From Halanaerobiaceae bacterium ANBcell28 (GTDB taxonomy: Bacteria; Bacillota; Halanaerobiia; Halanaerobiales; DTU029): a DNA stretch of 64,000 nucleotides. The notes under the pieces were generated by a model, which was not told the origin of the DNA, did no database searches, and was given only the letters and a program-made list of their open reading frames with translations. The first letter of the stretch is position 1. Each line of letters begins with the position of its first letter. The stretch spans positions 1 to 64,000 of the forward strand of contig JBBJJH010000009.1 of assembly GCA_037623315.1 (NCBI GenBank), in the 5' to 3' direction. The position numbers were made by a program, and so were the translations under genes. Below, one piece after another: positions 37,551-47,446 of this stretch.

Positions 37551-38429
37551 TTACTGTCCTTTCTTTTTTCTCTTCCATTCAACATAAACCCAATAGTGAA
37601 GATAAATCGCCAGAATTAGAAATATAGTAGTAACTATACTGCCTTCCAACCCAAAAGGACCTCCATTAATAAGTTGGTGACCAATTCGTTCAATCTCAAA
37701 AACAGTCGGGCCAAACTCTCCACCTGAAACTTCAAATCCATATATATGACCTTGAAAAAGATTCCATGTAAAGTGAATACCAATAGGAACCCATAAGCTA
37801 CCAGTCACTTCCCTACTAACACCAAATAGAATCCCAGCAATGAACAATACTATAAGAGGAATGGGACTTTGTAATATATTGGGGTTAAATATATGAAGTA
37901 AGGCAAAAATAAGAGACCCAGCTATAATGGCTGCTTTTACTCCATATTTCTGTTTTATAAGACCTTGAATATAACCCCTGACTAACAATTCTTCAGAAAT
38001 TGCTACTAATAAGAATAAAAGTACACCTATAGCTAGATTTTTCAATACTGCTAAATTAAATCCTACACTTAGTATTTGGATACCTCCCAATAGTAAGACA
38101 AATAAGAAAGGTATTGTTATTAAAAATATCCCCCAAAGTGAACCTTCGATTCCCTTATTTACTAAGTCATCATCTTTCCATCCAATTGACAAATTACTTC
38201 GTTTCTCAAATATTTTATAAACTATAAATATTCCAATTATCATAGCAAGATTACCTATAATTATATTTATAAACATTTCATTTTCTACACTAAGTTCCCT
38301 CCCAGCTTCACTCAGCTCAAATATAATTAAGCCAATAGGAATTCCAATAAGTAAAGATACCATTATACTGAAAAAATAAACTAAGACTAACTTAGCAATA
38401 ATCCAGACAATATTTTTAAAATGTTCCAC
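37551..38429 (-). CDS. CPBP (CAAX/Abi) family intramembrane metalloprotease
   Basis: A 292-residue integral membrane protein with about eight hydrophobic helices. The CPBP glutamyl-protease motifs are intact: Glu146-Glu147...Arg151 (SEELLVRGYIQ), His179 (FALLHIF) and His219...Asn223 (GIHFTWN). Family members cleave prenylated or other membrane substrates or act in bacteriocin self-immunity. The role here is unknown. It is followed by a strong terminator and lies 94 bp downstream of pbpC on the same strand. Confidence 0.88.
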   Translation of the reverse strand: MEHFKNIVWIIAKLVLVYFFSIMVSLLIGIPIGLIIFELSEAGRELSVENEMFINIIIGNLAMIIGIFIVYKIFEKRSNLSIGWKDDDLVNKGIEGSLWGIFLITIPFLFVLLLGGIQILSVGFNLAVLKNLAIGVLLFLLVAISEELLVRGYIQGLIKQKYGVKAAIIAGSLIFALLHIFNPNILQSPIPLIVLFIAGILFGVSREVTGSLWVPIGIHFTWNLFQGHIYGFEVSGGEFGPTVFEIERIGHQLINGGPFGLEGSIVTTIFLILAIYLHYWVYVEWKRKKKGQ

Positions 38430-38523
38430 TTTACCACTCTCCTTATTTTCTATAGGAGAAAATTATCTGCCATATTAAATTATGACAGATAACAGTCCCA
38501 TATCAGATTCATCCCCGGCGAGT

Positions 38524-40914
38524 TCAACGTCTCTGTAAGTGAAAATTTATCTCTCTAGTATTACCTGATCCATCTATAACATATAATTTGTGCCTGCCAG
38601 TTTCTAAAATAATATTCTGCTGATGCTCATTTATAGTTTCTCCTAGATACTCGTCATTTATATACCAGAATATCCTGCTTTCTTGATGTGCATGGGCTAA
38701 CTCCAAATTAAGCTTTTGATATTCTCCATCTCTATCCCTGGGCAGAAAAATCCTACTACCTTCTTGTGGATACACAAAGTCAATAGGATTATTCTGTTCT
38801 AATCCTGGACATTCAGGATTATGTGGAACTAAGCTATAGTCTCTGCCACTATTTCTAAGGTATTTATTAACCCGTGGTGGATAGACTACCCTCTGTACTA
38901 TTTTCAAATCCTCTCTATCCCAACACAAAGAACAAACTTGCATACTTTCCTCATTGTTAAGATAAAGAATCTGCTCATAGGGTGAATTTACTAAAGGTTT
39001 AGCAGATGCAGACGCTAATCTAAATTCAAGTTCAGCAAAGTCTCCTTTCAAAGTATAAGAAGTATTACTAGACACCTTTATCTCCTTTAAATCATATTCA
39101 GGCTTCTTGAACCAGGAATTCTTTTTCTCCAGGTGATTAAACACTGTAAAAAGAAGAGGTGCTGCTGAATCAACTCCAGTCATACCCTTGATCTCTCCAC
39201 CAGCAAAGTTTCCTACCCAAACTGCTATTGTCCAATCAGGAGAAACCCCTACAGCCCAGGCATCACGACTGCCAAAACTGGTACCAGTTTTCCATGCAAT
39301 AGGAGAACTAGATTGATATTCTCGCCAGTAATATTCCAAACCTGGTCTTTTTACTTCCTTCAAAATATCCAATACTAGATAGGCTGAACCAGCAGATATT
39401 AATTGATTAGTACAAGTACTAGAAAGTTCAGAAACTAGATCTATATCTTCCACTTCTAAATCTTTCAAAACAGATATATCTGAAAAATCGCCATAGTTTC
39501 CCAAGCCTCTGTATAGTTGGCTCAACTCCCAAAGACTAGTCTCTGACCCACCTAAAATTATAGATAATCCATAATCCTCTGCCTCACGAAATAGAGATTT
39601 TGAACCTGCTTCTTCTAAAAAATTATAGAACTTATTTACACTATACTGATAGAGCAAATTTACTGCTGGAGCGTTCAAAGAACGAATCAAAGCTTCATCT
39701 GCCTTGACTATGCCATCAAAGCGCCTATTGGCATTATGAGGAGTATAGCCGCCGTAATTTATAGGTATATCCTTGATTCTACTTTCTTGTATTATCAAAC
39801 CTTCATCCATAGCCAATGCATAAAGAAATGGCTTCAAGGTTGATCCACTAGACCTTCTCATCTGTACACCATCAATTTTACCAAGATTTTCGTTATCATA
39901 ATAATCATGTGAAGCAAGATAAGCCTTTACCTCTCCCGATTCTGTGTCTGTAATTAATAAAGCTCCATTATTTATCCCCAGTCTATTAATACTTGTCAAG
40001 TGGTCCAAAAGCAAATATCTAGCTTTATCTTGTAGTTCTTTATTGATTGTTGTTCTTATAATATTTTCAGACTGACTTCTTCTAAGCCTTTCAGCTAAAT
40101 GTGGTGCAGATAATGGAAAGGGGTATTGACCTTCAGGCACTTCTTCAGCAATGGCCAATCTATATGTACTTTCATCAATCTCATTAGCCTTGTGAAGACT
40201 TAATAATAATTCATCTCTTTTCTTCTTTAGTCTCTCAGGATTTTGCATTGGATTGACATTAGAAGGATTATTGGGCAAAACAGCCAGTGTGGCTGCTTCT
40301 GCCCAAGTTAAGTTTTCTGCATCTTTTGCAAAGTACTTCATTGATGCAGTTCTATAACCAATTATATTACTACCATAAGGAGCATGTAAAAGATAGAGAT
40401 TTAGTATATCATTTTTACTATAATTCATCTCAATTCTAATAGCTTGCATCATTTCCAGTATTTTATTTTTTATTGTTCTTTCTTTTGGCTCCATAAGTCG
40501 AGCTAACTGCATGCTTATTGTACTGGCACCACTTATCTTTTCCTTATTCCTTATATTTTGATACAAAGCCCTGCTTAAAGCCAATATATCAATTCCACGA
40601 TGCTTTTCAAATCTCTTATCCTCAAAATGAGTCACTGCTAATTTCAATCTCTCCGGTATTTCCTTGCCTTCATCTGGGAATATCCATTGTTGATCTCTGT
40701 TTAGAAAGATACGTAAATATTGCTCATTTTCATCGAGAACTATAGTGCTATAATTATCTGGAAATATTGCTTCAGGTATTCTACTCATTAATAAAAATAT
40801 AGTACTCAAGAAAAGAAATATTACTATAAAAGAAGTCAAAACTATACTAGTTCTTTTTATATGCTTAAGCTGCTTAATTATTTTGCTTTGCTTTATTTGC
40901 TCTACAAGCTTCAT
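38524..40914 (-). CDS. pbpC: Penicillin-binding protein 1C (glycosyltransferase + transpeptidase-like)
   Basis: A 796-residue bitopic cell-wall enzyme. A TM helix (residues 24-43) leads into a GT51 glycosyltransferase domain with Glu98 in HFEDKRFEKHRGID and the ISGASTISMQLARL motif. The transpeptidase domain has SxxK at 358-361 (STLK), SxN at 412-414 (SLN) and KTG at 542-544. The last 90 residues match the biPBP C-terminal domain of PBP1C. It polymerises lipid II at the outer face of the cytoplasmic membrane. The start codon overlaps the stop of the alpha-2-macroglobulin gene (ATGA, 40911-40914), the same pairing as yfhM-pbpC in Gram-negative bacteria. Confidence 0.93.
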   Translation of the reverse strand: MKLVEQIKQSKIIKQLKHIKRTSIVLTSFIVIFLFLSTIFLLMSRIPEAIFPDNYSTIVLDENEQYLRIFLNRDQQWIFPDEGKEIPERLKLAVTHFEDKRFEKHRGIDILALSRALYQNIRNKEKISGASTISMQLARLMEPKERTIKNKILEMMQAIRIEMNYSKNDILNLYLLHAPYGSNIIGYRTASMKYFAKDAENLTWAEAATLAVLPNNPSNVNPMQNPERLKKKRDELLLSLHKANEIDESTYRLAIAEEVPEGQYPFPLSAPHLAERLRRSQSENIIRTTINKELQDKARYLLLDHLTSINRLGINNGALLITDTESGEVKAYLASHDYYDNENLGKIDGVQMRRSSGSTLKPFLYALAMDEGLIIQESRIKDIPINYGGYTPHNANRRFDGIVKADEALIRSLNAPAVNLLYQYSVNKFYNFLEEAGSKSLFREAEDYGLSIILGGSETSLWELSQLYRGLGNYGDFSDISVLKDLEVEDIDLVSELSSTCTNQLISAGSAYLVLDILKEVKRPGLEYYWREYQSSSPIAWKTGTSFGSRDAWAVGVSPDWTIAVWVGNFAGGEIKGMTGVDSAAPLLFTVFNHLEKKNSWFKKPEYDLKEIKVSSNTSYTLKGDFAELEFRLASASAKPLVNSPYEQILYLNNEESMQVCSLCWDREDLKIVQRVVYPPRVNKYLRNSGRDYSLVPHNPECPGLEQNNPIDFVYPQEGSRIFLPRDRDGEYQKLNLELAHAHQESRIFWYINDEYLGETINEHQQNIILETGRHKLYVIDGSGNTREINFHLQRR

Positions 40915-43900
40915 CTAGCTAATACCTCTACCTTTCTACCTTCAGTAGTGACTTTATAATCATTATTATACATTGCTTCTAATAATGTAGGAGGTAAATA
41001 AAATTCACCTACTGTGATTGCGTTTATTTTTACTATAAAATCATATGAATGAACAAACCTTTCCATATCAAAAAACCACATTATTCGGTCATCCCTAATA
41101 TCAAGATATTCTTCTTGATCAAGATGATAATCCTTAGTCCAATCTGGCAGTTCTCCACCTATTAATCTTAGATTTTCTATTTCCCAGCCCGCTGGCAAGA
41201 TTTGTACAAGAGCTACTTCACTAATATTTATATTTCCTTCTTGACTAACCCGAAAAACAGCATAAAAACTATCTCCCTGTTCTACCTTATCTATCTCTAT
41301 TTCGTGACCATCTAGATCATAGTAGTTTGTTCTTAAGATTAAGCCACTTTGTTCAGCTTCTATATTATCCCTATAAGGTATCCCTTCCCATTCCAGTGCA
41401 AAAAACAGTGGAATATCAGAAGTATTTTCAACACTTATAATTTCTGCAAAACTATTTTCTATAGGGATAATTTCAACTATATCTTGCAGTTCAAAATCTA
41501 TAATTTCCATATTTGCCAGTCGTATTTTTCCAGTCAATTTATCATCAGTATCTGCAACTACTCCTAAGTATTTAGTCAATGCCAATAAAGAATATGCTGT
41601 AGCCTGAGTTGAATACCATTTATCTGAAGACATCTCTTCTGCAATTTCATTATATAAGACTAGCCCCCTTACATTATCTCCAACTACTGTTAATAAATCC
41701 AGCATAATAGCCTTATCACGCAGACTAGAACCAAAAGTACCACTAAACTCCAAATAATCCTCTACATCTAAGTCAGTCTCTGCCATTATCTCTTCCCTAA
41801 TATCCTCATATCCTAAAAGCTGATAAGCAGCAGCTAAATAAAATTTAGCAGTGTTGCTCATATCTTCTAATTCACTTTCACGCATATAGTTCATTGAAGA
41901 AAGGACTGATTTATCTGCCATTGCAAGCAAGTAGAGTCGATATGCCCTTGTCAATAAATTACCTCGATTTCCTCTGGCAGCACTATTTTGATATGCTAGC
42001 CAATTATCAAACAAATCATCTGGAACACGATATCCCTTATTTCTAGCTTCAAGAAGAAAATGTCCTGCATAATTTGTTGCCCATTGATTTACATGAGTAC
42101 CATTAGGCCAATATGAAAATCCACCTCCACTTACTTGATATTTTCTCATTCTTGAGATAGCTGCATTAATATTCTTATCAATTTCACTTAAATCCTCATA
42201 ATTAAAATCATATATAGCAGGTAGATAAAGTTGAGGAAAAACAGCTGATGTAGTCTGCTCAAGACAACCATATGGATATCTTAGCAACCACTTAAGTCGG
42301 TGATTTATATTTAATCCCTTCATACTGGATATACTTAATTGGGCTGCACCTGTTCCTGCTATACCACTTTCTGGAACAGCCAATTCTACTACTTCACCAC
42401 TATCAGCAACTTTCTCAACACTAGAATAAATATAAGGATTATATGGTCTAATAGGCATTTCAATATTACTTTCACTTAGATAATCACTGCTCTTTGAATA
42501 AGCAGATATTCTAATGTCTGCTCTCCCTATCATATTCTTAGCTGCCATTTCAAAAAATACTTCCTGAGTATCTGCCTCTGTAAATTCAATATAAAGTTCA
42601 TTATCTCCAAGGATTTCAGCAGCACCTTCTACATCGATACTAACTTTTACCTCTCCTAAATTATCTTCTAGAGCAAAAACAGTTACAGGAATACGAATTC
42701 TATCTAAAGGTCCCATCACTCTTGGCAATGTCTCTAAAACCATTAATGGAGATCTTACAGTCACAGTTTCTTCACTATTACCATAATTCCCTTCATTAGC
42801 CCCAACTACCATAACTCTTAAACTACCAATATAATTTGGTATATCAAAAGTCATTTCAGCAAAACCCGAATCATCAGTTTGAATTGGACCTTTAAAGAAA
42901 GTAACTGCTTCAAATCTTTGAGCTTCCTGAGCCTGTGCTTGTTGTTCTTGATATGTCAAATCTTTTGAACGCATTAGTTCCATATCTCCACCTATGGAGA
43001 ATAAGTTATAGATAAAACCATGACTTGGATCTATTATATCTGAATAATTATCATATGATTTGCTTAAAAGACGTTGTTTTGAGAAAAAGTAAGACCATGG
43101 TTCTGGTGTTCTAAACCCCGTAATATCCAATAAGCCTTCATCTACTACAGCTATGGTAAATTGAGCAGGTCTATTATCTTTTGTTTGGACTTCTACTTTC
43201 AATTCCTCTTCCGGTCTAAGTGTATCTACTAAGTTTAACTCAAAGTCAATCTTAGTACCCTGACTTTGCACATTTAAAGGCAGGATTCCATACATCCTAA
43301 TAGGCAAGTCATTATCTATTTCTTCATATTCTTGATAAACAATAACTGAAATATAGGCATTTGGTATATATTCTTCTTTAACTTCTATTTCAAAAACAGA
43401 TTCTGTACTATCTATATCCTCCCATCTTTTATAGAGGATTTCTTCACCTTTTTCCACTGTTAGCAGGGCCCTACCCCTGGATGGAGTATTTAAAGATACT
43501 TTGGCTATTTCGCCAGGCGTATATTCATTTTTATCTAGTCGTAAATTAACCACATCAGCACTACGTTCATCACCACTATCTCCCCACCAATAGGAACGGA
43601 AGAAATATGCGGATTGATGTCCTCCCTCTGGATCTCTAACTTCTAGTAGAATTTCTCCATAATCTTCTAATTTATGTTCTATATAAGCAAAGCCTTCTTG
43701 ATTTGTAGTGATACTACCTTTTTCAATAAGTTCTGTTCTTTGATTGCTTTTATAATGTCTTCTAAAATGATCCTGAGAATTAAATTCCCACCACCAATAC
43801 CTTCTCATCCGATATATATTATATTCCAGATTAGAATTACTAAGTGGATGACCATCTTTATCTAAGTGAACTATATTGAAATTAGCATCTTCCCCAATAC

Positions 43901-46370
43901 TTAATTCTGGGTTCTCCAATCTCATAATCCCTACATAGCTGTCATAAAAACTAATTGGAATTACTTTAGTTCGAGGTACCGCTCGACCGCCACTTTCATA
44001 AACCCTGCTATCTATCCTTAATCTCAAAGCAGAAGGTACATTTCTTAAAGCAGGTATATCCCAGGAAAGTTCTGCTCTTCCTGCCTCATCTAGATCCTGT
44101 ATAATTCTATTACTTTCTATTCTTCTAAAATCTACTGTGTCATTATCAAAAACAAAATTTTGATACCCTGTAAAGCTAACAGTATAAGGTTCAATAGCTA
44201 ATAAAGTTTCACTTTCCAGACCACTAGCAGGTGCTCCAAATAGATATTCAGATTCTATTGTAAAATCAATCTCCTCGTCATCCTTATTTATAAGGTCCTG
44301 TTCACTATCTATAGCTACTCTAATTCTATATGGTACTATTTCCTCTACCTTAATTTCATGAACAAATCTCCTACTACCAAGTTCCAAAACTGCTCTCCAA
44401 TTTCCAGTCAAGGCATCTCGCTCTGTTCTAAAATTAAAACTATAAAACCCATCACTGGCTTCAGTAGATATTTTCTCCTCTACTAATCGACCTTGTGGAT
44501 TATAAAGACTTATACTTACAGGGTGATTATCGGGAAATGTATCTTCTTCATTTCTTACTATCGCTGAAATATTTATTTCATCACCAGGACGATAAACTCC
44601 TCGTTCTGTATATATAAAGGCATTAACCCCATCCTGTTTTTGCATACCACCTATATCAAAAAGTGATTTGTTCAAAACTGATGAATCAAGATTCATTATT
44701 GCATAGTTATTGCCCCTTCTAACTTCTATATATTTAGCTCTATCGCTGGTCTCAAGTAAAGCTAAACCCATTTCATTAGAATAAGCAGTATCCAATACTT
44801 CTCCTGATCTGTCTTTTATCTCTACTATCGCATTTTCAAGCACTTCAGTACTAAGTATGTCAGTTAGGAAAACATAATACTTTCCTGATAGTTCTTTTAC
44901 CGTTATCCCTATATCACTCAAAAGTAGATGCTTTACAGCTCTAGCATTACTATTTAAATAATTACTTCTCTGCCAGTTACTCATATCATCGGAAAAATAA
45001 AGAGCTTGACTTTCATCAAATTCCAATTGAAGTATATAAAGGGCACTATCACTGTCAGTAATAATATTACTAAGATCCAATTCAGATTGGATCCACTTAT
45101 TCATTTCATCTCCAATTTCAAGAATTTTATCTGCTACTACTTCTCCATAAGGTCGAAACTGATATCTCTTATAATTATCAAAAGATTGACTACTTGGTCG
45201 ATAGGTATATCCCTCAAAAAAGTCTATAAGATTTTCTTCTTCAACTCTTTTTACTTGTAATCTTAGTCTAGACACATTTAATGTTCTAAAGTTTATTCTT
45301 TTGTCTTTGGCACTAGTCATAAAAATGCCAGGATTCACAAACTCTAGAGCTGGATTGCGATCTGATATTTCTACTTCTAATAGATGATCTTCCTTTTCTG
45401 CTAATCTTTGACCAAAGACACTTTCTATGCCTGGAAAGAGCTCAATACTATAATTTTCTCTTGCCCTGAAATCAGCTTTTAAGATTAAGCTATTTTTATC
45501 CACGCTAACTTCGTAATCCATAGGAGGTATTATGTTTAAATAACCACTATAATCTCTGTTTTCTTTTAATGTATCAGAAAAAACAATTCTCAATTGAGAA
45601 AATTCATTCTGCTTTTCTTCTTCTATTCTAAGCACAGTAAGGGGAGATTCCAGGGCTGTCAGTATGTAAGTTTCTTCAATTTCTTCTTCTAAGCGAAGAA
45701 AATCATCCTTTAATCTTACTATTAATTCACGATCCTGTAGTCGATATCTTCCTATCCGTTCTGATTTAATATCAAATTTAAGACTATCCCTTGTATGGAT
45801 GCTGTAATCTAACTTTCTTCCTTCCAATTCAATTACTAAAGCTTCCTGCATAATATTCTCTGTTACCCTTTCAGACATTTCAAGCTCTAGCATAAAATTA
45901 ACATTTTCAGCTTTGTTTTTACTTTCTAATTCAAATCCTCCCTTTAAACTAAGTACATCTTGACCTGTTGTCTTAAAGTGAAATTCTAATTCCTCTATAT
46001 CATTTTCATCTTCGGGAGAAAATAACTTATAAAAGTCCAGTCTAGCATGATAATTCTTCCTTTTATACAAAGGAGCAGCTGGTTCAAATACTATTGTTCT
46101 TTCATCCTGCCAATATGTTTTCCCCTCTATTTCAGGTGTAAATGTAAATATATCATTTAAATCTTTTTCCAAATAATCTTTTTTAACCTTCTCCTCTCTA
46201 AACCTCACTGCAATTATAGTATCAGCATCAATATACCCTGTAGTCAAATGAGTTATTTCCATGCTAGTATCTGTAAGCATAAATACACTTATATCTTCCT
46301 GTCTACAAGATGATAAAATCAGCAAAAACAGCAAAAGAAAAAACAGCCCTAAAAAATATTTTTTATTCAT
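40911..46370 (-). CDS. Bacterial alpha-2-macroglobulin lipoprotein (YfhM type, with thioester)
   Basis: An 1819-residue protease-trapping lipoprotein. The signal peptide ends in the lipobox LSSC (Cys22). Macroglobulin MG domains follow (for example VYRPGDEINISAIVRNEE at about residue 590). The thioester motif is intact, with Cys1369 in YGCLEQTT, which should react covalently with an attacking protease. After it come the alpha-helical thioester domain and a C-terminal receptor-like domain. In diderms this protein guards the periplasm and works with PBP1C, whose gene overlaps this one by 4 bp. AAAAGGAGAT precedes the ATG at 46370. The lipoprotein anchor and PBP1C pairing support an outer membrane in this organism. 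Confidence 0.94.
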   Translation of the reverse strand: MNKKYFLGLFFLLLFLLILSSCRQEDISVFMLTDTSMEITHLTTGYIDADTIIAVRFREEKVKKDYLEKDLNDIFTFTPEIEGKTYWQDERTIVFEPAAPLYKRKNYHARLDFYKLFSPEDENDIEELEFHFKTTGQDVLSLKGGFELESKNKAENVNFMLELEMSERVTENIMQEALVIELEGRKLDYSIHTRDSLKFDIKSERIGRYRLQDRELIVRLKDDFLRLEEEIEETYILTALESPLTVLRIEEEKQNEFSQLRIVFSDTLKENRDYSGYLNIIPPMDYEVSVDKNSLILKADFRARENYSIELFPGIESVFGQRLAEKEDHLLEVEISDRNPALEFVNPGIFMTSAKDKRINFRTLNVSRLRLQVKRVEEENLIDFFEGYTYRPSSQSFDNYKRYQFRPYGEVVADKILEIGDEMNKWIQSELDLSNIITDSDSALYILQLEFDESQALYFSDDMSNWQRSNYLNSNARAVKHLLLSDIGITVKELSGKYYVFLTDILSTEVLENAIVEIKDRSGEVLDTAYSNEMGLALLETSDRAKYIEVRRGNNYAIMNLDSSVLNKSLFDIGGMQKQDGVNAFIYTERGVYRPGDEINISAIVRNEEDTFPDNHPVSISLYNPQGRLVEEKISTEASDGFYSFNFRTERDALTGNWRAVLELGSRRFVHEIKVEEIVPYRIRVAIDSEQDLINKDDEEIDFTIESEYLFGAPASGLESETLLAIEPYTVSFTGYQNFVFDNDTVDFRRIESNRIIQDLDEAGRAELSWDIPALRNVPSALRLRIDSRVYESGGRAVPRTKVIPISFYDSYVGIMRLENPELSIGEDANFNIVHLDKDGHPLSNSNLEYNIYRMRRYWWWEFNSQDHFRRHYKSNQRTELIEKGSITTNQEGFAYIEHKLEDYGEILLEVRDPEGGHQSAYFFRSYWWGDSGDERSADVVNLRLDKNEYTPGEIAKVSLNTPSRGRALLTVEKGEEILYKRWEDIDSTESVFEIEVKEEYIPNAYISVIVYQEYEEIDNDLPIRMYGILPLNVQSQGTKIDFELNLVDTLRPEEELKVEVQTKDNRPAQFTIAVVDEGLLDITGFRTPEPWSYFFSKQRLLSKSYDNYSDIIDPSHGFIYNLFSIGGDMELMRSKDLTYQEQQAQAQEAQRFEAVTFFKGPIQTDDSGFAEMTFDIPNYIGSLRVMVVGANEGNYGNSEETVTVRSPLMVLETLPRVMGPLDRIRIPVTVFALEDNLGEVKVSIDVEGAAEILGDNELYIEFTEADTQEVFFEMAAKNMIGRADIRISAYSKSSDYLSESNIEMPIRPYNPYIYSSVEKVADSGEVVELAVPESGIAGTGAAQLSISSMKGLNINHRLKWLLRYPYGCLEQTTSAVFPQLYLPAIYDFNYEDLSEIDKNINAAISRMRKYQVSGGGFSYWPNGTHVNQWATNYAGHFLLEARNKGYRVPDDLFDNWLAYQNSAARGNRGNLLTRAYRLYLLAMADKSVLSSMNYMRESELEDMSNTAKFYLAAAYQLLGYEDIREEIMAETDLDVEDYLEFSGTFGSSLRDKAIMLDLLTVVGDNVRGLVLYNEIAEEMSSDKWYSTQATAYSLLALTKYLGVVADTDDKLTGKIRLANMEIIDFELQDIVEIIPIENSFAEIISVENTSDIPLFFALEWEGIPYRDNIEAEQSGLILRTNYYDLDGHEIEIDKVEQGDSFYAVFRVSQEGNINISEVALVQILPAGWEIENLRLIGGELPDWTKDYHLDQEEYLDIRDDRIMWFFDMERFVHSYDFIVKINAITVGEFYLPPTLLEAMYNNDYKVTTEGRKVEVLAR

Positions 46371-46491
46371 TTTTATCTCCTTTTCCTGACAGGGAATATT
46401 TCACCTTTTCAACAGATACTTTCACAGACAAGACTATAAGAGTGAAATATTATCGCCCGCTCAGACAATTTATCGTTACAAATATCTTACT

Positions 46492-47175
46492 TTAATTACT
46501 TGATGGTATATTCAGAAACGGAGTTAATTCACCAACCATACTCTGTATAGGCATTGTTTGCAGCCATACCTTACCAGGCCCTCTTAAAGTAGTTAAAAAT
46601 AAGCCTTCACCACCAAAAAGCATATTTTTGAAACCTTTTACTCTCTCAATATTCATATCTACACTCTCTTCAAACATTCCTACTGAACCAGTTTCTACTT
46701 TTATACTTTGACCACTTTCCAACTCAATTTCTACTACTTCTCCATCAATTTCAGTGAAAGCCAGACCTTCGCCTACTAGTCTCTGTAAAACAAAACCCTC
46801 ACCACCAAAGATACCTGTTCCTAATCTTTTTTGTAAATAAACTTCTAAATCAACTCCCTCTGTTGCACAGAGAAAAGTCCTCTTTTGACAAATAATACTC
46901 CTGTTAGTAATTTCCACAGGAATTATGTGCCCTGGAAAAGAATGTCCAAAAGCAATCCTGTTATAATCCCTAACTGCTGTGTAGATATTGAGAAAACCAG
47001 TCTCTCCCATCATCTTTCTTTTTATAAACCCTCCTACACCCCCTTGAGCTTGAGTTTCCATCTTCATGTCTCCATCCATGAACTTCATAGCCCCAGCTTC
47101 TGATCTAATAATCTCTCCTCGTTCTAAGTTGAATTCTACCAAAGGCATGACATTTCCGATAATCTTATACTCCAT
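46492..47175 (-). CDS. TIGR00266 / AIM24 family protein
   Basis: A 227-residue cytoplasmic protein of the AIM24-like family, with a tubby-like beta-barrel fold. Recognised by the N-terminal MEYKIIGNVMPLVEFNLERG, EAGAMKFM, the glycine-rich GGVGGFIKR and the GGEGLFLTTLRGPG segment near the C-terminus. I start at the ATG at 47175, which AAGGAGC precedes at good spacing. The open frame extends 68 codons further, but that part is not protein-like and spans the promoter. The molecular function of the family is unsettled. It is divergent from a WYL regulator that may control it. Confidence 0.9.
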   Translation of the reverse strand: MEYKIIGNVMPLVEFNLERGEIIRSEAGAMKFMDGDMKMETQAQGGVGGFIKRKMMGETGFLNIYTAVRDYNRIAFGHSFPGHIIPVEITNRSIICQKRTFLCATEGVDLEVYLQKRLGTGIFGGEGFVLQRLVGEGLAFTEIDGEVVEIELESGQSIKVETGSVGMFEESVDMNIERVKGFKNMLFGGEGLFLTTLRGPGKVWLQTMPIQSMVGELTPFLNIPSSN

Positions 47176-47245
47176 ATTTATGCAGCTCCTTTTCGAACAG
47201 GTGATGACATCATTTTCCATCATAACCCATTTTTTTATTAGTTTA

Positions 47246-47274
47246 ATTATATAACAAAGCTTAGAAATTAACAA
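47246..47274 (-). promoter_or_regulatory. Sigma-70 promoter for the AIM24-family gene
   Basis: On the minus strand TTGTTA (47269-47274) is followed after exactly 17 bp by TATAAT (47246-47251), about 70 bp before the chosen ATG. This confirms the shorter gene start. Confidence 0.8.
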
Positions 47275-47282
47275 GTGAACCT

Positions 47283-47310
47283 CTCCACCTAAATCAGAGA
47301 TTTGGTGGAG
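47283..47310. promoter_or_regulatory. Dyad between divergent promoters, possible WYL operator
   Basis: CTCCACC(T)AAATC and GATTTGGTGGAG form a 12-bp inverted repeat with a one-base bulge and a 3-bp centre. It lies 8 bp upstream of the -35 of the AIM24-family promoter. There is no adjacent T run, so it is better explained as a protein-binding site than as a terminator. Confidence 0.5.
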
Positions 47311-47383
47311 ATGAATTGAGGCTTTTTGATAAAAAATCTTGAATAAAAGCATGAAATCAAAAACAAAGCAGCTAAACAAATGT

Positions 47384-47412
47384 TTGTGATCAGCTTAAAA
47401 ATATGCTATAAT
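47384..47412 (+). promoter_or_regulatory. Sigma-70 promoter for the second WYL regulator
   Basis: TTGTGA (47384-47389), 17 bp, then TATAAT (47407-47412). The start codon at 47447 is about 35 bp downstream of the -10. Confidence 0.8.
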
Positions 47413-47446
47413 TATAATAAATTATATTATTTTGGAAGTGATAAAT

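Noticed and set aside
46395-46451. Inverted repeat AATATTTCAC / GTGAAATATT upstream of the alpha-2-macroglobulin gene as a terminator
   Set aside because: The loop is long (37 nt) and there is no T run in either direction. It could be a regulatory dyad but evidence is too weak to call.
47176-47379. N-terminal extension of the AIM24-family protein
   Set aside because: The extension covers a consensus promoter and has no family similarity. The ATG at 47175 has a good ribosome-binding site.
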